This document shows positions 57,379 through 64,000 of a stretch of 64,000 nt of DNA, one piece after another. Source of the stretch: Clostridiales bacterium oral taxon 876 str. F0540. GTDB lineage: Bacteria > Bacillota > Clostridia > Clostridiales > Clostridiaceae. Under the pieces are notes generated by a model that made no database searches, had not been told where the DNA came from, and saw only the letters and a program-made list of their open reading frames with translations. The stretch lies in the NCBI GenBank assembly GCA_000466585.1, contig KE993490.1:136871-200870 (forward strand). The letters run 5' to 3'. Every line of letters starts with the position of its first letter. The stretch's first letter is position 1. The position numbers were made by a program, and so were the translations under genes.

Positions 57379-59106
57379 ATGAACACTATAGCGAAAATAC
57401 CTTTTTCAAGAAGATTGAAAACAAAAATAACTATAATGTTTTTTGTTATTTCATTAGTTATGATTAGTTTATTATCAAGTGCCTTATATCTGATAAACTA
57501 TAATATAACGACTAAAGGTCTTATTCAAAGGGCCTCAGATATATCAAAGGATACATTGGGATATATTGATGCCAAGGAGTTCCAGGAACTTAAGACTAAA
57601 GAAGATGAGCAGAAGCCCTCATATAAGAAAATGAGAGATAGCCTTATTTCCATCAGGAAATTCAGCGGTGCCAAATATGTTTTTACTATGAGAAAAAATG
57701 AGGATGGAAATTTTTCTTATGTTGTCGATGGCTCAGAGGAAAAAAATTTATCCCATATCGGTGATGTCGAAGAAGGTAATAAAAGGTATGAGACTGCTTG
57801 GAATGGGAATATATACACTGATAATCAAATAAGAAATGAAGGAAAGTGGGGGATACTTTTAAGCTCCTACTATCCTATAAAAGATAATGAAAAAATTGTT
57901 GGCTTTGTTGGTATAGATTATGACGCAGCCAGCACCTATCAAGCTTTAGGCAGGTTTAGGCTTATAGCTGTGCTCATATCTTTAGGTGTAAGCTTAATTA
58001 TAGCCTTTTGCGGATATCTTCTTGCTAACTATGTTTCTAAACCAATTGTAGAGATTGCCGGTATTGCAGAAAGTGTAGCTTCTAACAACTTGAATGTTAA
58101 AGAATTGAAAGTAAGAGATGCGGATGAATTAGGAGTGTTATCAAAATCATTTAATTTAATGATTTGCAACATTAAAAATATGGTTAATAAAGTTCAGCAG
58201 ACTTCAGATGAACTAGTAGAAACCTCTAAAATTATTGGACTTTCAACCCAGGAGATAGCATCTTCCAGTGAAGGAATTGCAAGTCAGGTGCAGCAGATTG
58301 CCGCAGGTGGGACTGTACAAGCGGAAGAGGCATCTAAAAGTTACGATATGGTGAGTAGTTTATCAAATAAGATTGAGGAAATAAATGAAAGATTAGATAC
58401 TGCTTCTAAGAATACAGCAAATATGCAAGAAGCAAATAAGCAAGGCACAGTGGCCATCACAAGTCTTGAAAGTAATTTTGACAAGTATTTAGGAACTGCT
58501 CTAGAGGTAGCTTCAAGGGTAGAAGAGCTTAACTTATCTTCGAAATCTATAGGAAGTATTCTGACAACTATTAATGCAATTGCTGAGCAGACTAATTTAC
58601 TGGCTTTAAATGCTGCTATTGAAGCGGCAAGAGCAGGAGAGCATGGAAAAGGTTTTGCTGTTGTATCGGAAGAAATAAGAAAATTAGCAGAGCAGGCAGC
58701 CTTATCTACTAAAGAAATTCAAGGCATAGTAGATAAGATTTCGGAAGATGTTTTAAATATCAGTAACCTTACTGTGGAATCTAAAGATTTAATACTTTAT
58801 GTAAAGGATGCAATAGATAAATCAAAGGAATCCCTTGGAAATATAGAGGTATCTGCAGCAGATACAATTAATAAGATAAATATCCTGGATAATGACGTAA
58901 AGCATATTGAGACCCTAAAAGAAAAAGTTTTAAAATCTGTTTCGGATATGGCTGCTATAGCTCAGGAAGCTGCTGCCGGAACCGAAGAAATAAGCGCTTC
59001 TTCAGAAGAAGAATCAGCATCTATTGAAGAGGTTGCATCTTCTATTGAGAACTTAAATAATATGATAGAAACCTTAAATGATATGGTAAGAGAATATAAG
59101 TTATAA
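57379..59106 (+). CDS. Methyl-accepting chemotaxis protein
   Basis: The 575-residue receptor has a membrane segment at about 19-41, an extracytoplasmic Cache-like sensor (about 45-190, with [14 protein letters not shown] and [10 protein letters not shown]), a second membrane segment (about 193-213), HAMP (about 214-265), and a signalling coiled coil. The coiled-coil tip contains [21 protein letters not shown] and [16 protein letters not shown]. It controls CheA activity at the cell pole. The ligand is unknown. The gene stands alone behind GGGAGG. Confidence 0.93.
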   Translation: MNTIAKIPFSRRLKTKITIMFFVISLVMISLLSSALYLINYNITTKGLIQRASDISKDTLGYIDAKEFQELKTKEDEQKPSYKKMRDSLISIRKFSGAKYVFTMRKNEDGNFSYVVDGSEEKNLSHIGDVEEGNKRYETAWNGNIYTDNQIRNEGKWGILLSSYYPIKDNEKIVGFVGIDYDAASTYQALGRFRLIAVLISLGVSLIIAFCGYLLANYVSKPIVEIAGIAESVASNNLNVKELKVRDADELGVLSKSFNLMICNIKNMVNKVQQTSDELVETSKIIGLSTQEIASSSEGIASQVQQIAAGGTVQAEEASKSYDMVSSLSNKIEEINERLDTASKNTANMQEANKQGTVAITSLESNFDKYLGTALEVASRVEELNLSSKSIGSILTTINAIAEQTNLLALNAAIEAARAGEHGKGFAVVSEEIRKLAEQAALSTKEIQGIVDKISEDVLNISNLTVESKDLILYVKDAIDKSKESLGNIEVSAADTINKINILDNDVKHIETLKEKVLKSVSDMAAIAQEAAAGTEEISASSEEESASIEEVASSIENLNNMIETLNDMVREYKL

Positions 59107-59124
59107 TTAAAAGCTTTATAGGTA

Positions 59125-59151
59125 ACGCTTTCTTTATATTTACATACTATA
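59125..59151 (+). promoter_or_regulatory. Candidate sigma-K promoter of the small coat-like gene
   Basis: AC at 59125-59126 is followed after 16 bp by CATACTATA (59143-59151), matching the late mother-cell pattern AC - 16/17 bp - CATANNNTA. It lies about 45 bp before the start codon of a small Gly/Cys-rich protein. Confidence 0.5.
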
Positions 59152-59194
59152 TATCAGGACAAGCAAAGTATGATTATAAGGAGGCAAATTATAT

Positions 59195-59518
59195 ATGAGC
59201 TACGGTTTTGGGTTTACTGAGAATGTTCAGGATAATTTAGGACAAACTGTTACGGTATTTACTACAAGCGGCGGTCAATCAGGTTCAGGCTTTACCGGAG
59301 TTTTGGCAAATGCAAATAACGATTTTATAAGATTAGTTAATCAAATAGGACAAGGGCCGGGATGTGCACTTGGAAACTGCTGTGAAGGTTTTGGCGGCTA
59401 TGATGGTTACAATGATGCAGCAATGAACTGCGGTAGAAATACGTTAGGTACAGTGGTTGATATTCCATATAATAGAATGGCAGCATTTGTCCATAATACA
59501 GTTGGTTCTCGCTGGTAA
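59195..59518 (+). CDS. Small Gly/Cys-containing protein, probably spore coat related
   Basis: This 107-residue protein has an N-terminal part (NLGQTVTVFTTSGG, GFTGVLANANNDFIRLV) with the short-strand rhythm of LSm/SH3-like coat proteins of the DUF2642 type. A central CALGNCCEGFGGYDGY stretch is rich in Gly and Cys, and the C-terminus is VVDIPYNRMAAFVHNTVG. ATG follows AAGGAGGC. The sigma-K-like promoter supports expression in the mother cell late in sporulation. Family assignment is by pattern only. Confidence 0.6.
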   Translation: MSYGFGFTENVQDNLGQTVTVFTTSGGQSGSGFTGVLANANNDFIRLVNQIGQGPGCALGNCCEGFGGYDGYNDAAMNCGRNTLGTVVDIPYNRMAAFVHNTVGSRW

Positions 59519-59527
59519 AGATAGAAG

Positions 59528-59559
59528 CTCTCTATATAAAATATAGAGGGAGTTTTTTT
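59528..59559 (+). terminator. Intrinsic terminator after the coat-like gene
   Basis: CTCTCTATAT (59528-59537) pairs with ATATAGAGGGAG (59541-59552) and is followed by seven T. Confidence 0.8.
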
Positions 59560-59596
59560 GAATTTAAAAATTATTATCAATTAATATAAATTATGA

Positions 59597-59626
59597 TTGA
59601 CAAATATATCAGAGTTGTTGTATTAT
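59597..59626 (+). promoter_or_regulatory. Sigma-A-type promoter of the azoreductase gene
   Basis: TTGACA (59597-59602) is followed after 18 bp by TATTAT (59621-59626). The leader to the ATG is about 130 nt. Confidence 0.55.
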
Positions 59627-59637
59627 ACTTACATAAG

Positions 59638-59660
59638 ATAACTAAGTAATATTAAGTTAT
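59638..59660 (+). promoter_or_regulatory. Operator candidate in the azoreductase leader
   Basis: ATAACT (59638-59643) and AGTTAT (59655-59660) form an inverted repeat with partial pairing in between, just after the predicted transcription start. Azoreductases are often repressed by MarR/DUF24 regulators. No regulator gene is adjacent. Confidence 0.3.
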
Positions 59661-59759
59661 AGATGTAATATGTATAAAAGTTATGTAATTTACTACTAAT
59701 ATAAAAGAATAGATGCTTAGTTTAAAAAAATAGAGAAGAATTTGAAGGAGAAGATGAAA

Positions 59760-60395
59760 ATGTCGAAAGTATTATATATTACTGCAAACCCAAAGGCTAA
59801 GGAACAATCCTTTAGCTTAACTTTAGGAGATGCCTTTTTAAACACTTATAAGGAGTTAAATCCTAACGATGAGATTGTTAATGTAGATGTATATTCTATG
59901 GAAATTCCACTTATAGATGAAATTGTTTTTAGTGCCTGGACTAAGCTTGGACAGGGAGTTTCCTTTGGAGATTTAACATCAGAAGAGCAACATAAAGTAT
60001 CAGTTATGAACGAAATATTAGAGCAGTTCTTATCTGCTGATAAATATGTTTTTGTTACACCTCTTTGGAATTTTTCTGTTCCCCCAATGATGAAGGCGTA
60101 TATTGATAATATATGTATTGCAGGCAAAACCTTTAAGTATACTGAAAATGGTCCTGTAGGATTATTAGAAGGCAAGAAGGCTCTTCATATTCAGGCAAGA
60201 GGCGGAATATATTCAGAAGGACCGGCAGCAGCTGTTGAAATGGGAGACAGATATATTAATGCAGTTTTAAATTTTGTAGGTATTACTGATAAAGAATCCA
60301 TAATAGTTGAAGGAATGGCAGCGGCTCCAGATAAAGCAGAAAGCATCAAAAATGATGGTATTGCAAGAGCTAAAGAAGCAGCTAAGAGATTTTAA
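59760..60395 (+). CDS. FMN-dependent NADH-azoreductase (AzoR-like flavodoxin-fold oxidoreductase)
   Basis: The 211-residue flavodoxin-fold enzyme has the FMN phosphate loop [17 protein letters not shown] near the N-terminus, [21 protein letters not shown] as the family signature around the flavin, and [14 protein letters not shown]. It reduces quinones and azo compounds with NADH, usually in electrophile stress defence. ATG 59760 lies 9 bp after AAGGAG. Two earlier in-frame starts (59742 and 59754) sit on or too near that ribosome site. A long palindromic element follows 10 bp after the stop. Confidence 0.88.
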   Translation: MSKVLYITANPKAKEQSFSLTLGDAFLNTYKELNPNDEIVNVDVYSMEIPLIDEIVFSAWTKLGQGVSFGDLTSEEQHKVSVMNEILEQFLSADKYVFVTPLWNFSVPPMMKAYIDNICIAGKTFKYTENGPVGLLEGKKALHIQARGGIYSEGPAAAVEMGDRYINAVLNFVGITDKESIIVEGMAAAPDKAESIKNDGIARAKEAAKRF

Positions 60396-60405
60396 CGAAA
60401 CTAAA

Positions 60406-60510
60406 GGGCTGACGTAAAACAATAAAAACTAGCGTGCTATTTGAATTGTAACGAAAGTTTTATAGAATTCAAATAACACGCGATAGGTTTAAACTGTTTT
60501 GCGACAGCCC
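60406..60510. repeat. MITE-like 105-bp palindromic element
   Basis: The ends GGGCTGACGTAAAACA and TGTTTTGCGACAGCCC are imperfect inverted repeats. The centre holds a second pairing region, GCGTGCTATTTGAATT with AGAATTCAAATAACACGC, so the whole element folds on itself. Ends of the form GGGCTGTCGCAAAAC are reminiscent of IS1182-type termini, so this may be a miniature element with no transposase. It lies between convergent genes and can also act as a terminator. No clear target-site duplication was found. Confidence 0.65.
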
Positions 60511-60532
60511 ATTTTTATTATTTCAGATAAAA

Positions 60533-62308
60533 TTATGCTTCAATTAAGGGTAAACTAACACTTATAGTAGTACCAGTTCCCCTTTGACTGTTTATTGTTA
60601 CTCCATATTCGCTTCCATAAAGCAATTTAATTCTGTCGTCTACATTTTTTATTCCAATCCCCGTAAAATGCTTACTTTTTAGTGGGATAGAAGAATAGAG
60701 ATTAGATATTTGTTTTTCGTCTATTCCTGTACCATTATCCATAACTTCACATAATAGTTTGTTATTTTTTTCAGATATAAAAACATGTATACGACCTTCT
60801 TTCTCATCCGTAAAGGCATGGAAAAAAGCATTTTCAATAAAAGGCTGAAGTATAAGCTTAGGAAGTTTGTAATGCACATGCTGCGGCATTACATGAAAGG
60901 TAGTTTTTATATTATCGCCATATCTCATTTCGTTAATGAAAACATAATTTTTGAGATTTTCTATTTCTTGTTCAACAGTTATAGTTTCACTTGTGTTGCC
61001 AACAGTATTTTGCAGCAGTGAAATAAAAGCATCTATTGTTTCGCTTGCCTTTTCAGTGTCTCCTCTAAAAACAAGCCATTTAATTGAAGCTAAAGTATTG
61101 TATATAAAATGTGGATTAATCTGCATTTGAAGTGCTGCCAGTTCTGCTTGGCGCTGTTTCTCTTGTGCGATAAGCAGCTGCTCCACATATTCATTTAGAT
61201 CATCAAGCATAATATTAAAGGATTTGCTTAATTGGGATATCTCATAACCACCCTGGAGATTTATATGGTTATTAAAGTTTCCATCAGCTACTTTTGACAT
61301 TTGCTTCACTAATATTCTTAGAGGCTTTGTAGTTTTTCGTGTAATAAAAAATAAAACAATAACTGAAATTAAAATTATTACAGCGCATATAACAACAATT
61401 TCATTCACATTATACATATCATCAAGAGCTGTTTTCGTATCAACGCGGTTAATCAAGTAAAGGTTATAGATAGGCATATAGCGTGACATTACAGTATAAT
61501 CTCTGCTGTCTGATTTTATATTCATATATTTTACTGTTGCATTATCAATTTTTTTAGCTGCATCAAGTAAGCTTGTATCTTTTTTTCCTATTAAACCCTT
61601 ATTGTTGGAAGAAACAATAGTACCATCATAGGACATTAGAAAAATATCATTCCCTTTTGTAGGGAAGTTAGAATAAAATTTACTAAATACATTTTCATTT
61701 ATTAATATATACAGAATTCCAAACTGCTCATTTGTATTTTTATCCTGCAGTACCTTTGTAGCTATAATAACATTGCTGTTTTCTGTAGAACTTGTAAATC
61801 CGGAACTTCTGTATTGATATAGAAGCCTGTCAGGGTATTCGAAAGCATATTTGGTTATACTATCGCTTCTTATAGCTTCTTTTGAGGAAGTGAGTAAGGC
61901 TGAACTTCTTGTATAGGTATAACTATTGGTGCCTAAAACCACAAAATCAATATTTACAGGGTCTAAAACTGCATCTAGCGGCTTTAAATGCTGTTTCATA
62001 TTATATATTGTTGTTGCCTGCTCTATAGTGCTGCCTGAGTTATTAGTAAGGTACTTTCTAAATGCCCAGCTATTATTAACAGTATTCATTACTGTAATAA
62101 GTTTGTCATTTAGGTCAGCAGAGCTATCTTGTATTTGTCTTAAAATTTTGTTATTGGTTATTGTAAAGTTATTAATAAAAAGCTTTCTTGATATATTCAT
62201 TACTGAAAAAGCAGTAATGGCAGAAATAGCTATACTGCTGATAAGAATAATCAAAGTTAATTTAAAAAATAAACTTAAAGATTTAAATCTATTAATCAAT
62301 TTATTCAT
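60533..62308 (-). CDS. YesM-family sensor histidine kinase
   Basis: The 591-residue kinase has a membrane segment at about 14-34, a large extracytoplasmic Cache-like sensor (about 40-295), a second membrane segment (about 297-320), HAMP (about 322-375), the His_kinase domain with the phospho-His in QINPHFIYNTLASIKW, and an HATPase domain with PKLILQPFIENAFFHA, DNGTGI and GIGIKNVDDRIKLLYG. Such kinases often sense extracellular sugars or peptides. It overlaps the upstream AraC-type response regulator by 8 bp and shares its operon. Confidence 0.92.
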   Translation of the reverse strand: MNKLINRFKSLSLFFKLTLIILISSIAISAITAFSVMNISRKLFINNFTITNNKILRQIQDSSADLNDKLITVMNTVNNSWAFRKYLTNNSGSTIEQATTIYNMKQHLKPLDAVLDPVNIDFVVLGTNSYTYTRSSALLTSSKEAIRSDSITKYAFEYPDRLLYQYRSSGFTSSTENSNVIIATKVLQDKNTNEQFGILYILINENVFSKFYSNFPTKGNDIFLMSYDGTIVSSNNKGLIGKKDTSLLDAAKKIDNATVKYMNIKSDSRDYTVMSRYMPIYNLYLINRVDTKTALDDMYNVNEIVVICAVIILISVIVLFFITRKTTKPLRILVKQMSKVADGNFNNHINLQGGYEISQLSKSFNIMLDDLNEYVEQLLIAQEKQRQAELAALQMQINPHFIYNTLASIKWLVFRGDTEKASETIDAFISLLQNTVGNTSETITVEQEIENLKNYVFINEMRYGDNIKTTFHVMPQHVHYKLPKLILQPFIENAFFHAFTDEKEGRIHVFISEKNNKLLCEVMDNGTGIDEKQISNLYSSIPLKSKHFTGIGIKNVDDRIKLLYGSEYGVTINSQRGTGTTISVSLPLIEA

Positions 62309-63866
62309 AGATGCCTCTTTTATTGCTCAGAATATTTTTTCTAAATTTACTTGGAGTTACTTTTGTGAATTTTTTAAATACCTTGCAAAAGTAACTATGA
62401 TCTGAATATCCTACAAGATAACTTACTTCTGAAACAGGTATAGCTTCATTTCTTAGAAGCTCAAGTGCCTTTTCAACACGAATCTTATTGAGATACTCAC
62501 TAAAACCTTCAGCTATATGAGAACTGAAATATGAAGAAAGATAATAGTAATTAAAATGAAATTTATCAGCAATATCTTTTAATGATAATTGCTCATTATA
62601 GTGGCTTGTAATATATTGAGTAATTTTCCCTATTATTTCATCATCAATTGGTGATTCTTTACCATTTAATGCTTTGGTTAAATCGCTATTAATATTTTCT
62701 AATATATTTAATAGTTCGTCAGCATACCTAGAATCATCAATCTTTTGAAAGTACTCTATTTTTGAGCCACTGAGTTCACCTATATCAAAATTAAGTTCTT
62801 CTAAAATATTTATTATGTTGTAAAATGCATTTTGAAATAGAGTTTTTAATTCAAATTCATCTATGCTGAACTCTATTATGGAGTTCTCAATATATTGTCT
62901 TAGGTAATCTAGAGCTGAAGCTATGTTTAAGGAATATAGCATTTCAGAATAATACTTGAAATCAAATTTTTTCTTAGGACTCCTATCAGAAAGTTCCTGC
63001 TGCATAATTAAAGATTTATTCTTTAAGAAAAACTTGTAGCCTAATAGACATTTGAAACTATTATAAGTATCTTTAAGGTTATCTAAAGAATTAAAGGTAT
63101 TGCTTACTGAAAAATAAATATCAGGGCACTGATGTATAAGTGATAATGTCAAATTATTTAAGCACTCTATAAGCTCAGCATAATCTTTACTGTTAAAGTT
63201 CACTATGAGTACAAAATAATCTTTTGTTGTATCTAGTTCATAATAAGTAAAAGTATTTAACAAAGGTTTTAGTCTTCTTATTAATGATTGCTTTAATCTT
63301 GAAATATTTTCAGCAGTTTTACTGCATATTTTCCTTACATCCGTACCTAGAAGTAGAAAAGTATCACAAGGAAAAGCTTCAGATATTTCAGTACGGGTCA
63401 AGTTTGTTGAAAATCCGGAAACAAGCTTATTTAACTCGTTTATAACATTTGGCTTGGCTTCATTTGTTGAGATAGTCAGGTTTGGAATATTTAAGGCTAT
63501 ATTTTTTAGGAGTGTGACTATTTCATCAGGATTTAGCTTAGGTTTAAGTATATAATCGTTTACACCAAGTTTAAAGGTGCCCTTGACATAGTTAAAGTCA
63601 CTATAACCGCTTAAAATTACTATTTGTATTTGCGGATAATTTTCTTTAACATATTTAACAAGCTCTAATCCATCCATAACCGGCATAACTATATCAGAAA
63701 GAATTATATGGGGCTTAAGAGTTTCAATTAAGCCTAAGGCCTCTTTTCCGTTTGATGCTTCCCCGACTATTGAAAACCCTTCTTTTTCCCAATCTACAAG
63801 ATGTTTTATACCTTGTCTTAGAAGATATTCATCATCTACTATTAAAATTTTGCACAAGTTGTCCAA
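62301..63866 (-). CDS. YesN-family response regulator with AraC-type DNA-binding domain
   Basis: This is a regulator of about 521 residues. The receiver domain (about 4-125) has phosphoacceptor Asp58 in IILSDIVMPVMDG and the Lys in YILKPKLNPDE. A long middle region follows, and the C-terminal AraC helix-turn-helix pair (about 425-521) has LSLKDIADKFHFNYYYLSSYF and VSEVSYLVGYSDHSYFCKVFKKF. TTG 63866 is preferred to TTG 63875, which is too close to the ribosome site AAAAAGGA. It pairs with the YesM kinase. The target genes probably lie beyond the right edge. Confidence 0.9.
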   Translation of the reverse strand: MDNLCKILIVDDEYLLRQGIKHLVDWEKEGFSIVGEASNGKEALGLIETLKPHIILSDIVMPVMDGLELVKYVKENYPQIQIVILSGYSDFNYVKGTFKLGVNDYILKPKLNPDEIVTLLKNIALNIPNLTISTNEAKPNVINELNKLVSGFSTNLTRTEISEAFPCDTFLLLGTDVRKICSKTAENISRLKQSLIRRLKPLLNTFTYYELDTTKDYFVLIVNFNSKDYAELIECLNNLTLSLIHQCPDIYFSVSNTFNSLDNLKDTYNSFKCLLGYKFFLKNKSLIMQQELSDRSPKKKFDFKYYSEMLYSLNIASALDYLRQYIENSIIEFSIDEFELKTLFQNAFYNIINILEELNFDIGELSGSKIEYFQKIDDSRYADELLNILENINSDLTKALNGKESPIDDEIIGKITQYITSHYNEQLSLKDIADKFHFNYYYLSSYFSSHIAEGFSEYLNKIRVEKALELLRNEAIPVSEVSYLVGYSDHSYFCKVFKKFTKVTPSKFRKNILSNKRGIYE

Positions 63867-64000
63867 TAATATCAAATCCTTTTTAATTAATAGTGTAATA
63901 GTCTATAATTAAAATTAGCATAAAAATATGTATGAATAAACAAATAATACTTAAGATTATTATAATAATTATGAACAAATTAATATTAGTAGTAGTTTTG

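Overview
This window reads as a chromosomal segment of a spore-forming, low-GC Firmicute, most likely Clostridium in the strict sense or a close relative. The evidence is a GerA-type germinant receptor operon, AT-rich sequence with strong GGAGG ribosome sites and frequent TTG starts, a clostridial-style coaX-dusB-(unknown)-greA-lysS run, a likely spore-coat gene behind a sigma-K-like promoter, and sodium-pump-decarboxylase-type subunits. No rRNA, tRNA, prophage, intact insertion sequence or CRISPR array was seen.

Layout. 1-2.6 kb (minus): germinant receptor genes gerC (partial), gerB, gerA. 2.7-7.8 kb: beta-galactosidase, TetR regulator and MFS transporter. 8.2-9.7 kb (minus): TetR and a double-GNAT acetyltransferase. 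9.9-13.4 kb (minus): a heterodimeric ABC exporter with one degenerate ATP site. 13.5-21.4 kb: cell-envelope genes (CapA-like protein, LytR-CpsA-Psr protein, divergent two-component system with an unknown exported partner, polysaccharide deacetylase). 21.4-33.5 kb: a signalling and transport island with two BlaI/M56 sensor pairs, a membrane-anchored subtilisin-like protease between them, and two ATPase-permease-permease ABC modules. 33.7-44.6 kb: a carbohydrate locus (DMT transporter, second GH2 enzyme, LplA/LplB/YtcP-type uptake system, GH63-like lipoprotein, LacI regulator). 44.6-48.6 kb: siderophore-type iron uptake, with the binding protein divergent from the two permeases and the ATPase. 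48.6-49.7 kb (minus): second LCP protein. 50.0-52.4 kb: carboxyltransferase, gamma-like subunit and biotin carrier, with no membrane beta subunit. 52.4-57.2 kb: coaX, dusB, an unknown gene, greA, lysS. 57.4-60.4 kb: chemotaxis receptor, small coat-like protein, azoreductase. 60.5-63.9 kb (minus): YesM/YesN-type two-component system.

Three things stand out. First, a family of small structured repeats occurs at 13.55-13.79 kb and 51.82-51.98 kb. Each copy has a hairpin with a constant TAAAT loop, then a second hairpin, then AGTG. The stems differ between copies but still pair, one copy sits inside another, one supplies the stop codon of the gene it follows, and the terminal copies end at the ribosome site of the next gene. 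Second, a 528-bp cassette (terminator, promoter, operator and blaI-like gene) is present twice, at 21331-21858 and 24660-25187, with no net indel and only five amino-acid changes in the repressor. The two linked M56 sensors are far more divergent, and the second cassette supplies the last codons of the protease gene. Third, the whole BlaI/M56/S8 protease/ABC locus looks like a proteolytic sensing circuit controlling an export or immunity system. The sensors lack room for a penicillin-binding domain, so beta-lactam is an unlikely signal.
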